Positions 11,357-22,802 are shown, numbered from the stretch's first letter. The stretch: 64,000 nt of DNA from Rhyzopertha dominica (GCA_025024175.1 QCXZ01000041.1:50153786-50217785); one strand, 5' to 3'. Program-made: numbers and translations. The notes: generated by a model not told the origin, from the letters alone.

Positions 11357-12715
11357 CTTTCTGTAATAGTCAGAGGCGTAGATGTCCCTGGCCATCCCGA
11401 AATCCCCGATCTTAACCGTCCTATCATGTGCAACCATGCAATTCCTGGCGGCCAGATCTCTGTGAACGAATTTCTTCGCCGCCAAATAGGCCATGCCATC
11501 CGCGATCTCCGCCGCCATCCTGAACATCTCGGCGCTGGTGATGTTATTCGAGGAGTCCCTCGACTTCCTCAGGTACTCCTTGAGGTTGCCGCGCTCCATC
11601 AGTTCCATGATGACCAGNGGAGTGCGACCCTTGGAGACGACCCCCNGCAGTCGTACGACGTGGTGCGACTTCTGGAAGGCCNTCATCACCGAAGCCTCGT
11701 TGAGGAACATCATCTGGTCGTGGATGGTAGCGTTCTCGGTGACCATCTTGATGGCGCACGGGATGTTGCTGGGCTTGATGATGCCGCTGTACACCATGCC
11801 GAAGTTGCCCTCGCCCAGCTTGTTGTGGAACTCGATGTCCTTCTGGTCGATTTCCCACTCGTCCGCGACGTAGTCGAGACCTGTGTAGTCAGGATTGACG
11901 CTGGTGATCAGACGGTTCACCTTGTCCCTCTTCTTGTAGTAGAAATAGAAGGCGAGGATGCCGGCGAAAACTATCACAGGAACGATCAGTATTATAACTA
12001 TCGTCACCGACGAAGCTTCGTTGGGATCCACAATCGTGAACTTCTTCGGGTTCGACGCGTTACTTCTTCCAGCCAACGAAATCGCCCAAATTCGAAACGA
12101 ATACGTGCCGGGTTCGAACACTCTAACGTCAGTTCGATTCGAGGTACCGTTCAAGCAAACCGGACGCTTACTGATTCCCATGCTTTCCGATTTGTACTCG
12201 ATCTCGTACGCGATAATCATCGAATTTGGGTTGGCGGGTTCCAACCATCCCACGGTCGTTACATTTCCGTTTACGGTCACTTGCGATACTATAACGTCAT
12301 CTGCACCGCCTTTCGCCAACGTTCTGGTGTACGCCATCACCGCAGGTCCACACTTGGTTTTATTTTGCCCGCCGTTACAAGCTGATATATAGAAGACGTA
12401 GAGGCGATAGTGCTTCAATCCGGTGATGGTGTGGGAAGTCTCGTAGCCGCTTACGTTTAGGGAAATCACCTCCTGTTCGGCTTTGGTGTGCGCGTTCGGG
12501 CTGTAGGAATAAGCGTACTTGCTACAAGAACCGCTATCAGCAAACCGCGTACTACAAGACCACTCGTCTCTGGCTTTCTCGGTCTCCGTCTCGCAGTTGC
12601 AAGTGTTCTTCGTCATGTTGATCGCGGTGTGGGTCACGTAGAACGGTTTGGTGCCAGATGGTTCCCATGGTAACTGCAACAGAACGCTGGATGTACTACT
12701 TTGCCACAAACAATG
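11357..12715 (-). CDS. InR: Insulin receptor: insert region, FnIII-3, TM, juxtamembrane, kinase N-lobe
   Basis: This 453-codon exon carries the membrane-spanning part of the receptor. In order it has a Cys-rich stretch with TCNC (the likely alpha-alpha disulfide region), a fibronectin type III domain, a hydrophobic span [18 protein letters not shown] (about 11950..12010) followed by YYKKRDK, the NPDY juxtamembrane motif that in this family docks IRS/Shc-type adaptors, and the kinase start. The P-loop GEGNFGMVY, the CAIKMV lysine, [11 protein letters not shown] and the [10 protein letters not shown] activation loop are all present, so the enzyme looks active. Three Ns (11618, 11646, 11682) hide single residues without breaking the frame. 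No R-X-K/R-R furin site is visible between TCNC and the FnIII domain. The upstream acceptor CTACAG at 12716 is phase 0 with the previous exon; a second possible acceptor, TGTTGCAG, lies about 40 bp inside the exon. Confidence 0.95.
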
Positions 12716-13867
12716 CTGTAGCTAAATTCCTGATGGTGTTTTACTACTGCTGACCTGACCTGACTGAATTTTGAAACTAGTTGTTATGATCTGGTGAAGC
12801 TAGTACCATAAAGTGTATTGTATTATTTGATAAGACGGTGTTTCTACTAGAAGGTGTAAAGTCGGGTGTGTTAGAAGGACGTTTCAATACGTACCAGTGG
12901 AAGCCAATCTACCAACACGCATGTGCAGTTACAGCAGTTAATGCAACTCATACTGATCAAGAGGAAATGAAAGAGAGCCAAGAATAAACGAACTTAAAAC
13001 AACTAAGGACTCAGGGACTAGTGAAAAAACACCAAGAGGAAATGAAAATACAAAGGAAAACCTTTGGCGCCATGCTGTTCTATGACGAAGACCTGTGAGG
13101 CTCAGAAAGGAACTCTTAAGGCATCAAGAGCACCGGCCCAGCTTAGAAGTCTACCTAAAGACAAGAGCAAGGCATAATTGAGGAGTCCAACAGTTTGTGG
13201 TCTTCACCGGTAAGGCTCGTCAAGAAAGAAGGATCACTTCGATTCTGTCGCAAGCTGAATGATGTCCCAAAGAACGACAGTTATCCATTACCCATTACTC
13301 AAAAGCTCGCGAACGATTCTAATGAGCAGATACATTGTCGAGAAGATGTATATAAATGGTGCTGCGCAGCGAGTAAAGGTCCAACAACACGTGGAAAAAA
13401 AAACAAGGAAAGAATGAAGCAACATTTGAGAGGATTTATACTATCGATGCCCCAGGGCATTTAGAAGATACAACATAAGTACATTCTTATGGCGATGGAT
13501 TACTTCAGCAAGTTACCAAAAGCTTGTGCGATAACGAAAACCAAGAAGTCTCGACGGTGGCACGAGTTCTTGTCGATAACCTGGTGCACAGATTTGGAGT
13601 GCTATTGGAACTGTATTCTTAGTACCTCTCAAAGGTTGTGGAACGATGTCAAACCGATTGGAATAAGCATCTTCTTCCGTTTGTCTTCATAAGACGAAGA
13701 CAGACAACGGCAAGGATAGTATTTGACAGAGAGATATGGTTACCGCGAGATCTAGACTTTGGGTCGACCAGGAGGCCTACTATGTTGACAACCTTAGAGA
13801 ATCAGTTTTAGAAATCCATAGATTGGTGAGAGATTGCCAGTGATCACGTTAAAGTACTCGTACGTAC
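12716..13867 (-). other. Insulin receptor intron holding a Ty3/gypsy relic
   Basis: The donor GTACGT at 13867 and acceptor CTACAG at 12717..12716 bound a 1.15-kb intron. Almost all of it from about 12880 is a decayed retrotransposon on the opposite strand. I looked for a further exon that might supply the missing cleavage site and saw none. Confidence 0.8.
13150..13840 (+). pseudogene. Ty3/gypsy retrotransposon relic (RT and integrase pieces)
   Basis: The + strand encodes SSPVRLVKKEGSLRFCRKLN and SYPLP, the start of a Ty3/gypsy reverse transcriptase. It then jumps to CAASKGPTTRGK, the zinc-binding N-terminus of integrase, and to MAMDYFSKLPKA and, after a frameshift, VSTVARVLVDNLVHRFGV from the integrase core. 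Near 13700..13835 the remains of the later integrase are readable (IVFDREIWLPRDL). Large deletions and frameshifts mean it is an old copy, inserted antisense in the insulin-receptor intron. Confidence 0.8.
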
Positions 13868-15011
13868 CGTACAATAATCCCTTTCAGACATGAATCCATG
13901 ATCGTCGTCCTGCATATATCCGGTTATTACGTGATGAGAGAGCACTCCGTTGGGTTCCGACGGGCTTTCCCATTCCAGCCTGATGTCATGGGGACTGATG
14001 GCGATCGCCTGGACGTTCAGTAGCTCAGTTGGATCGTCAGTGTCGGTCTTGAAGTACTCGACTTGGCTGCTTGCGTTCCTATGATTCAATTCCGCACTAG
14101 AAATATAATTAGCGACGAAGTACGCGTAGCTAGTGTCCGGCTTCAGGTTCGTGATGATCATCGAACGTTTCATGGACAACGAAGTCTGCCACCCATCGCC
14201 TTTACATTTGTTTTCGAACAGCGGAACGTTCGAAACATCCTCGTCACCGTACTCAACCTCCAACCAGTAAATCGTGTAAAAGACGATTTTAACATTGGGT
14301 CTGCTGTCGGAGTCTTCCCATTCGATGGTGACGTTTTTCGGATACCGTTTCGTCACTTTCATCTTGAAGAAGTTCGTCGTACAGATGGATCTGTCGCCGT
14401 TAGAAAGCGGCGAAACGTTAAACGCGGTGTACTTGATCTTCGGAGTGACGTTTTCCGCCAGCTTCTTGATCTCCGAATAGCACAGCTTGGGATTATTGTA
14501 CATGAAGAAGGTTCCATTCAGGATGGTCAGGTTGAAGTTGTCGTGGTAGTCCCAAAACTTCACCAGATTTTCGTTTTCGAACACTACGAACGAGTACAAA
14601 CCATCGAGCCGTTCACCCCTAATAACCATCAGGTTCTTTAAGAAATTCGTCGACCTCAACCTGGTGCTGTTGATCATAAGATAGTCGGAAATGACCTCGA
14701 TACTGGACAGATTTTCGTCCAGAGCTTCGATGACTTTCCTGTGCCTGGCGGTTATGTTCAGGGAGCCATTGATGTGGGTGCATCCGTGCAGTTTCTTAGC
14801 ATCGTTGATGCTGTCTATATCTTTTTGGGCGGTGCACACCTTGGTGCAGCGCCCTTCGCAGGGTTCGCACCCTCCGGGCAGTCGCGGTGAATCTCTATAT
14901 CCGAAGGGGCATGAATTGATGCACAGGCCTTTAAAGGTCCTCCAGGTGCCGGGAGCGGCGGTGGGGCATTCTTCTTTCGTCAGGCATTCTAAGAGGACGG
15001 AGTGCAAGTAT
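13868..15011 (-). CDS. InR: Insulin receptor: end of Cys-rich, L2, FnIII-1 and start of FnIII-2
   Basis: This is a 381-codon ectodomain exon. It starts after TTGTTTCAG at 15012 with one base that completes an Arg codon from 20524. The first part is Cys-rich (TKEECP, GLCINSCPFGY, CEPCEGRCTKVC). Next is the L2 leucine-rich lobe (about LHGCTHINGSLNI to GTFFMYNNPKLCYSEI), with NLMVIRGERLDGLYSFVVFE as a typical L-domain repeat. A fibronectin type III domain follows (TIEWEDSDSRPN, YTIYWLEVEYGDEDV, LKPDTSYAYFV), then the start of a second (HDIRLEWESPSEPNG). It ends at RDYCT with donor GTACGT, in phase 0. Many Asn-X-Ser/Thr sites suggest an extracellular glycoprotein. A 192-codon antisense frame is a shadow. 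Confidence 0.95.
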
Positions 15012-15482
15012 CTGAAACAAAAGAGGGCGTTCTAGAACGAATTCTTCCAGTTTTATTGGAGATGACAATTCTCAAGAAAGGAGTACAAACGAAATCCTAA
15101 TTTGTGGACTTTTTTTTATATTTACTGTAATGTAAATTAATAATCATCTGCTCCGGACAATATACTCGGACCCCACGACTAATTTCGCTCTTGTTTGGGC
15201 TCCTCAGGGACAAAGTATCGATACCTTTGGCGGTTTTTTATTTTCAACTTTTTCTAAAGTTAGGTGGTCAGCTTTTTCAGATGTTATTTTAGCAGTTGGA
15301 AAAGTTCCAGTTTCGTAAAGTTTGTTAAAAACTCGAATAAACACGTTTTTGTCAGGAGGTTTTTTTCATTATTTTCATGTGCAAATGAAGTTCTGGAGTT
15401 CGGTGCGATCCTTCCGATTCACCCGGTATAGCGATGCAACTTTGATACATTCCATACTTTCAATNCTTCGATATTTTAGGTA
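15012..15482. other. Insulin receptor intron, GATAC-type repeats
   Basis: This stretch precedes the long-spacing transposon. It contains scattered copies of a TTCGATACTTT-like unit (15210..15230, 15435..15480), which resume after the element at 17400, so the element probably inserted into that repeat. Confidence 0.5.
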
Positions 15483-17397
15483 TAGTTGCAAGCAACAATC
15501 CATGAGACTCACAATGGTTTACAAGTATTACCTGAAGCTGTCGTAAGTAACGGGTTCGGCATGTTCCACTGTTTTGCAGCGGAGTGGTCCGTATCCAAAA
15601 ATTGTGTTTAGGCTTTAAAAAAATTTCCGTACACATAAATTAAGGAGCATTATTTGGTATTATTATTGGAATGTGATAACGAGAAGCAACCTTTAGATAA
15701 AACAGCAGAAGTGACTGGAACTCCACGATCAACCATCCGGAGAATTGTTAAATCCGGGCCTTCAAAGAGAAAGATAAGATCCGGCAAGCGCAGTTTTAAA
15801 AATTTTACTCCAACTCACGCGGATCTTATTAGAAGAAACATTCATGAAATGTCCAAGAATAATGTTATTCCAACAATCGCCGTGTTATATATAAAATTGA
15901 AAAATGATAATATTATCGACTGCTCCGAGCATACCCTGAAAAAGTATGCTAAAACCAATGGCTTTTCAATGAAAAAGGTGGAGAAGAAGCAATGCTTGAT
16001 GGAAAGCCAGGTAATAAGAAAGTGGAGATACGATTATTTAAAATCTATAAAAATGTATAGGTAGGAAAATTGTCCGATATTTTTCCTCGACGAAACATGG
16101 TACGATACCCATGATACAATAAAAAAGGATGGGTTGATGACTCAGGGAAGTGCAACGTCAATATTCCGGCGTCAAAAGAAAAAAAGAATAATGATTCTAC
16201 ATGCAGGAGGTGAAAATGGTTTCGTTCTTGGATGTAAAAACTTAAAAGAAGCAAGCGCCGATTATCATTCTGATATGAAAGCGGAAGTCTTTGAAAATTG
16301 GTTCAAAAATATTTTATTGCCCAAATTGCCACCAAACAGCGTCATAGTAATGGACAACGCTAGTTACCATTCGGAGCAATTGGATAAAATTACAAATACA
16401 ACAACTAATAAAGCAACCATTCAAGAGTTTTTTAAGAAATGAAGATTTATATTTCGAAGAGGACTACACAAAAAACAGTTGTTGGAAGTGCTTGGCATAA
16501 AAAATTTTCGAAGAAATTTAAAACTGACATTCTCGCTTCTGAATGTGTACACACCATTCTACGATTACCCCCATATCATTGCATTTTCAACCCCAGTGAA
16601 ATGATGTGGGGGCAGTTGAAACAAAGAATTCGACGAGGGAATACCGGTAGAAAATTTAGCAATGAAATGCTGCTAAAAATTAGACACGAAGCTGAAATAA
16701 CAAGTGTCGATGCATGGAGAAATTCAGTGCGGCATGTACTGGACATTGAAAATCGGTACAGAGCGAATCATGTACAAGAATTAATAATAGAAGTTAATCG
16801 TGATTTTAGCAGTGAAAGTGATAGTGAGTATTTTTTTTTAGTTTGTAACTCTTGTAATGTGCTTATTAACAAGCTGTAATGAACATAATGGCGGGTCGCG
16901 CCAGTTAGCATCAGGTCTGCATCAAATAAAATTTGTTACAAAAGCTTCTATGTTTTATTGATTACTAAGTTATCACAACCAACAAATTTCAAAAATTTAT
17001 ATTGGAAAAGTTAAAATTTTAGCCAACAAGATTTTTTTGAATGCGGCCCATTTAGGAACTTTGAAGCGTGCCACTAATCCCAATAGTTTACGACGGTCGA
17101 CCATAAGGTTATAAAAATCCTCATTTACAATACAATAGTTTACGACGGCCGACCATCAAGCTGCAAAACCCTCTGAATAAGCCAGTCGTTGCTTGATACT
17201 TTAAAGAAATATCGGGAGGTGTTGAATTGTTGCTATTTATTTTCGATTGTTTATAACTCCATTTGCAAAAAATTGTGAAGTTGATGAAAAGGAGACAGGA
17301 TTTTTCTTTATTTCACTAGTGAATAAAGTGGTACTTTATAGGATCAAGCTGTAAAACCCTATGTATAAGTCAATCTCATAGATCGTTGCTTGATACT
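15483..17397 (+). mobile_element. Tc1/mariner-superfamily element copy A (long D-E spacing)
   Basis: The ends are inverted repeats: GTTGCAAGCAACAATC at the left and, on the other strand, TATCAAGCAACGATC at the right, each followed by a variant of ATGAGACT. The element is about 1.9 kb and carries the decayed transposase at 15654..16879. Its right end appears twice, at 17148..17205 and 17340..17397, as if a terminal segment had been duplicated. Copy B lies inverted at 17980..19249. Confidence 0.75.
15654..16879 (+). pseudogene. Transposase, IS630/Tc1-mariner type with about 81 residues between D and E
   Basis: The frame begins with a helix-turn-helix region (TAEVTGTPRSTIRRIVKSG). The catalytic blocks follow: FLDETWYDTHDT (first Asp), VIVMDNASYHS (second Asp), and LPPYHCIFNPSEMMWGQLK (Glu). 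Reading across the break at 16439, about 81 residues separate the second Asp from the Glu. That resembles the DD82E group (named Sailor, from memory) rather than classic DD34E/D. An in-frame TAG at 16062..16064 and at least two frameshifts (about 16125 and 16440) inactivate it. After the Glu, the tail contains VLDIENRYRANHVQELI and an acidic end. The same order of blocks occurs in copy B. Confidence 0.75.
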
Positions 17398-17399
17398 TT

Positions 17400-17510
17400 A
17401 CTTTCGATACTTTAGCTACTCTCGATACTTCAATACTTTTGATACTTTCGATACTTCGATACTTTTGAGTAGTATCGATACTGCATCGGTATCGAATATC
17501 GATACCTGTC
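17400..17510. repeat. TTCGATACTT tandem repeat
   Basis: About ten imperfect copies of a 9-11 bp unit (TTCGATACTT / TTTGATACTT) follow each other. Similar units lie left of the neighbouring transposon. Confidence 0.75.
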
Positions 17511-17979
17511 TAATTCTTATCTTAAGAAATACAAACATTACGTCAATTAAAATGGAATCAACTCAAAAATTGCAACTTTTTCTGCACTACGTAAATTTGG
17601 TACGGTACCTTTCGTTATTGTAAATTGGCTCTTTCAGTTTGAAGTATCTGTTTTATTATTACCTTTGGTCCAAAATTCCTTTTACCTGACCACGGGTTAC
17701 ACCCGTCTCTCAAAATAGATTTGTACGATTTACATAACAGATGTCGAAGATAACAAACAACACCAGGTGATGTCTAGTCACATAAATAACATCCATCGAC
17801 AAACGGTACGTCAATGAAATACAAAATTNTTCAATCTAACAGAATGACGAACGTGAATAAATATGGGTCTGAATAACGTTGATATAATGCCCATTCATTG
17901 AAATTGCCAAACGGAAAGTTACAGTTTTCACCGGTTTGATTTCGTCTGGAGAATGAAAAGCGTTGGTGTTACGCTTAAA

Positions 17980-19249
17980 GTAGCAAGCAACGATCTATGA
18001 GACTGACTTATGCAGTGGGTTTTACAGCCATCAATAAAACATAGAAGTTCTTATAACAAATTTTATTTAATGCAGACCTGATGCTAACTGGCGCGACCCA
18101 CGATCTATTTTATGTGATACTTTATTGGGTTTAAATTTTCCGATGTATAAAATAAAAGCCTTTGCATGTCATAACGAATTTATACAAATTTAATATAAAA
18201 CCATACAAATTAGTACTGCACTGCTGCACTGAATTTCTCCATGCATCGACACTTCTTATTTCAGCTTCGTGTATAATTTTTAACAGCATTTCATTGCTAA
18301 ATTTTCCACCGGTGTTCCCTCGTCGAATTCTTTGATTCAACTGCCCGCATATCATTTCAATGGGGTTGAAAATGCAATGATATGGGGGGTAATCTTAGAA
18401 TGGTGTGTCCACATTCAGAAGCGAGAATGTTAATTTTAAATTTCTTCCAGATTTTTTTTGTGCCACGCACTTCCAACAATTGTTTTTTATGTAGTCCTCT
18501 TCGAAATATACATCTTCTTTTCTTAAAAACTCTTGAATGGTTGCCTTATTGGTTGTTGTATTTGGAATTTTATCCAGTTGCTCCGAATGATAACTAGCGT
18601 TGTCCATTACTATGACGCTGTTTGGTGGCAGTTGGGGCAATAAAATGTTTTTGAACCAATTTTCAAACACTTCCGCATTCAAATCAGAATGATAATCGGT
18701 TAAAAATCAGCAATAATCTGTTTGGCCAGTTGCCCTACGAAATGTATTTGTCACAAACTCCTCTTAATAAGTGGCTAAATGTAAGCATGTAGGTATGACT
18801 GAATAAGTAAAAAATATTGCACATGGTACGCTTATATGCTGTAAAACTTTAAATTATAAGTAAACACATACGCTTTCAATACCGTTTATAGTAGGAGTAG
18901 AATAGTTCCGATTTCTTCTTATTTCCAAAAAATATACAGGTAGAAACTACGTTTACGACCCTCCGGATTAAAAGAAAATTTTAACCTGTGAAGAAACAGG
19001 GCTGCCGCATTGAAATTAAAATGTTTACCATTCATGGTTATAAAAATAGATACTACTCATTAAATTAGGAAAGAATACGATTTAGTCATACATTAAAAGC
19101 TATTAGATGAGAAATATTTGTAGTTCAAATAATAATACCAAATAAAAATAAATAATTTTTGGATATGGTCCACTCTGCTGCAAAACAGTGGAACGTGCGG
19201 AATCGGCTGTTCGTTTAATGTGTCTCTTAGATTGTTGCTTGCAACTATA
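17980..19249 (-). mobile_element. Long-spacing Tc1/mariner element copy B (inverted, internally deleted)
   Basis: The copy is the mirror image of copy A. Its ends are GTAGCAAGCAACGATC (17980) and, reversed, GTTGCAAGCAACAATC (19249). Subterminal sequences also match, for example the TTCCACTGTTTTGCAGC block at 15568 and 19190 and the TTAGCATCAGGTCTGCAT block at 16907 and 18075. It is 1.27 kb, shorter than copy A, and lacks most of the N-terminal transposase region. Confidence 0.75.
18131..18690 (-). pseudogene. Transposase fragment of copy B
   Basis: Read on the - strand, 18682..18395 encodes AEVFENWFKNILLPQLPPNS and VIVMDNASYHSEQLDKIPN, and 18355 downwards encodes IEMICGQLNQRIRRGNTGG. These are the second-Asp and Glu blocks found in copy A. 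Frameshifts separate them and the C-terminus is truncated. About 90% of residues agree with copy A where both can be read. Confidence 0.75.
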
Positions 19250-20523
19250 ACCTCATTTTTTAAGCATTCAGTATTTTTTCTATAAATATAAGAGGTGTGA
19301 TACCCTAAACAGGGTAAATAAAATTGTAGGTATTCTATAGAAACATTGTACAATACCGTAATAACATCAATTATGCGTTGCCGTAACTAAATAATGTAAA
19401 AAATAAACATCCTAGCTTAATTTTTGGCTAAACATGAACATCAAATAGAGTGGCATACAGTTGACTTCGTATTTCACTTGCCATCGTCTTCTGCTGCACA
19501 TGTGATGTTATTAGAAATGGAATGTCCAAGCGACAGGCTTCAAAGAATTACAAAATCGCACGTGGGACGCTTTAGAATAAAAGAAGGAAGATTAAAAAGC
19601 TACTTTAGAAGATATAAAGAAAAATTGCAAACAAAATTTAAAAAGTGGATTGTCTAAAGCACAAATTTACCCTTTCAATAGAATAAATCTCTTGAGGGGA
19701 TTCCTGTCTTTCGTAATGAGTGGAATTAAGAAAGCTCATCTAGTGTCTTATTAGAAGAAACTTTTTGGAAGATGAGAAAAAAAGCGAAAAAGAAAATGTT
19801 GACATATGAGTGTACATTGGCATTCAACGCATATTTTATGTGTTGGCCGAAGTATCCCCGAACAGCTTAGGAACTTTGGTCACCCATATATTTTAAAACA
19901 AAAAAACTGTTCATGCAAAGCTATTTTATGTTAAACCCCTGTAGCCCCTGTATAACTTATTAAAACTAAAAAAATACAATGAGTATGGTGATGTTTAACA
20001 CAATCATTTATTATTTTATTGCGTATTAATTTAGAAATGGCCAAAGTATACCCTATTTACGGTATCAACATGCCCTATGTTGTATAAATTAAATTTTGTT
20101 CTGAAACATTGACTAACTCATGTTATTAGTAAAAAAAAATAACATCCTTTTTTCGTGCCGTTTTTGTCCGCTAACAAATTATAAGCGACTTGATGACTTT
20201 TTCTATTAAACACCTGTTATTAATATGAGTATATCCTATCGAAATATCTTGTAAATATATAGGTATATATAACCTACTCTTGATGTGGTTTAAAAATACA
20301 GTTCCTACTTTCGTTATTTTTGGCAACGTGGTGCGTGTGGGTCTAAATTGAGCAAGGAGAACAAAATACCTGAACGAATAGGCTACAAATGAATCATCAG
20401 TCTTTAAGGTCTCTCTCCTGATTTATTATTTTTTTTTTACCCCGAGACTTCGTCAAAACTTTTTTCTCTTATCGCGCGATTTTGGATGACACCAATTTTT
20501 TTATGAATCCTGTCAGTACCCAC
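19250..20523. other. Insulin receptor intron, no gene seen
   Basis: AT-rich with no recognisable domain. A 77-codon frame at 19424..19657 ends in a basic stretch (RFRIKEGRLKSYFRRYKEKL) but has no splice or family support. Confidence 0.4.
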
Positions 20524-20677
20524 CTATTCGAAGAACAATTACGCACGCATATTCCATTCTCCTTGTAGTTCTTACACGCGTAGCAGTGCCTGGCAGAATT
20601 CGGTTTGGAGCATCCCACACATTCGGGATGACAGTTGGAAACGGGAAACTGACAGTGCTCTTCATTCCAGCAGTATC
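20524..20677 (-). CDS. InR: Insulin receptor: Cys-rich (furin-like) exon
   Basis: This small exon encodes 50 complete residues of the Cys-rich region between L1 and L2: YCWNEEHCQFPVSNC, CHPECVGCSKP, HCYACKNYKENGICVRNC. The spacing of the eleven or so Cys residues fits the disulfide-rich modules of insulin/EGF-type receptors. It begins after CCCATTTCAG with two bases of a split Gly codon and ends at AATAG|GTGGGT with two bases of a split Arg codon. Both phases match the neighbouring exons (26735 and 15011). The frame that carries this reading is only 51 codons long, so it is easily missed. Confidence 0.93.
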
Positions 20678-21802
20678 CTGAAATGGGAAATCTACATTTA
20701 GGACACTACTCCGTACTAATAACACTTAATGATGGAATTACACTATTACGATCAGTTGAAATGTATGAGATTCTACTGCCAAAGGCTCATCTAAAGATGT
20801 ATAGCCTTGTATGTGAGATTTTTCAAATAAGTGTGTCTGTATGACACAAAATCTACAAAGGCTTTGAATTTATTCGCTCCATTAAGGAAATAAGCTTTGT
20901 AGATATCTAAAAAACTTCGGAATGTACACCCCAAGACTTAATTGAAGGAATGGCTTGCTTTGGCATACAAGCTGGGTAACGATAGATGGCGGTAACCAAT
21001 AAGCCGATAATATGGGTCAACGAGCAATATTTACATATTTAAATGTGCATTATGGACCCGCCTACAACTTGTTGTTTCAAATAATTGTTGTACACAAGAA
21101 GTGGTAGTTTTGAAAACCTAATCATGTCAAATAGGGCTACACTTTCAACTTTTTGTTTGTTAGATCCAAACCAACTTTATATCAATCTGATGTGCTGACA
21201 TATTCACTGCATGCTGAAAGAAGCGAACAGAAAAGCTGCATAGTACATCTCGTATATCATCGCACACATTATTGAATTTTTGTGTCAATATTTGCACTGC
21301 CACTGTTTGGCTTCTGCACATGAAAGAGAAGTTGAAGCCTTGGTGTGTATTTAACGATAAACTGGGCACGATTTTGTTTTTGAGGGTCATGGAATATTTA
21401 GTTCCAATTTCCGGACAAAAATATACAACATTAAAATCTGACCAAGGGATATTTATTTGAAGTAATGGGTTTCTGCCGACGTTTAAAATGAATATATGAT
21501 GTTTTAAATTTTCCACAGATGCTCTGTTTCCATCCTAGTTAAAAACCAATGCTCGCTTAACAAAATCTGACTAGCTGTTTAGATTGACCAGAAGGCATAC
21601 ATTTAGGTCGCTTCAACATTAAAATAGGACATTTTTAGACAATTACAACGACGCAATATAGAAACATACAATAAATTTAAACATAAAAATATACATTATG
21701 AACTGAAACATTCTTGATAGATTTGAGTTCTTTTGATAATGGAAAATAATATAATATAATAATAATATTAATAATGCGTCTTTATTCGCAAGCATTTAGT
21801 TT
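20678..21802. other. Insulin receptor intron, no gene seen
   Basis: No domain or repeat recognised. A 118-codon - strand frame at 21160..21516 has no supporting feature. Confidence 0.4.
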
Positions 21803-22802
21803 TCATAATTTTCTGCATTCGCGCTTAAAAGAATCTAAATTTTTATATTTTAGATCTGTAGGGACAGAATTATATATATTGGACACACAATAACAAAGGG
21901 AACGACGAAAAAAGCTGTGCTTATGAGTGGGAATCAACAGAATATCTTTTCTGTTTATATTAACACTGTGTACATCTGTCCTATACGTATTTTTTTCATT
22001 TAAATAGGCGGGAGATTTATTTATAATCACTTTATGAAATAAACAGGCAGAATGTAGTTTTCTACGTGATCTCATATCCAACCAAGGTACTAATTGAGTT
22101 TGTGATTAACATGGTGTACTCTCGTTAGCCCAAAAATTAAGCGTAAACAAGAATTTTGTACGACTTGAATCCTCCTGCAATTGGCATAATCCAAGCAAGG
22201 TCCATAGACGCTATCAGCAAAGTTAAACAAAGANAGGACCATAACATCACACAGATATACTTTTTGTTGTAAATTTAGTAGGTGACGAATATTATAAATA
22301 ATTCTAAGATTACAGAATTCCTTACTAATAAGATAATTTACATGCAATCTAAAATTATCGATCCATAAACCAAAATTATTAGCACATCTAACAATTTCCA
22401 AATTCTGACCGTCTACCTTAACATGTAAGTTCGTAACTAATTCAGTGTACCAGGGGGAGGTAGGAGATATACAAAATACGATTACTTTAAACTTAGACGG
22501 ATTTAAGGACAAAGAATGGTCCATAGAAGTGCGATATGAGTTCCTTAGATCCGCCTCAAGTTTTTGATTGGTATCCAAAATAGTATTTCTGTCGGAACAA
22601 TAAATAACTTGAGTATCATCAGCATAAGAATGGCACTCACCATGTCGAATCCAGCAAGAACAGACGTATATAAAGTAAAAAGTATAGGACCCAGAATAGA
22701 TCCCTGTGGGACACCACAAGTTACACCAAATGGTTCTGATAGAACGTCACCAATTTTAACAATCTGAGCCCTATCCGACAGATAACTTTTAAATAATTTC
22801 AA
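21803..22802 (-). pseudogene. CR1/L2-like reverse transcriptase relic
   Basis: On the - strand, 22802..22680 encodes [17 protein letters not shown] and then [17 protein letters not shown]. After a frameshift, [11 protein letters not shown] gives the catalytic YADD box, followed by LSLNPSKFKVIVF. The C-terminal part (22081..21803) has RTDVHSVNINRKDILLIPTH and FRRSLCYCVSNIYNSVPTDL. The YADDTQ plus LNPSK combination fits CR1/L2-type elements. The copy is truncated at its 5' side and has one or more frameshifts and an N at about 22234. Confidence 0.8.

Noticed and set aside
11426..12385. 319-codon + strand open frame across the receptor kinase exon
   Set aside because: It is the antisense shadow of the GC-rich insulin-receptor exon; its sequence is low-complexity Val/His/Asp-rich and matches nothing. 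The 192-codon frame at 14063..14641 and those at 7958, 8088, 11493, 11544 and 11958 are the same kind of artefact.
20513..20725. 70-codon - strand frame over the Cys-rich exon
   Set aside because: A different frame of the real 154-bp receptor exon, which is read in the frame that gives the Cys-rich peptide.
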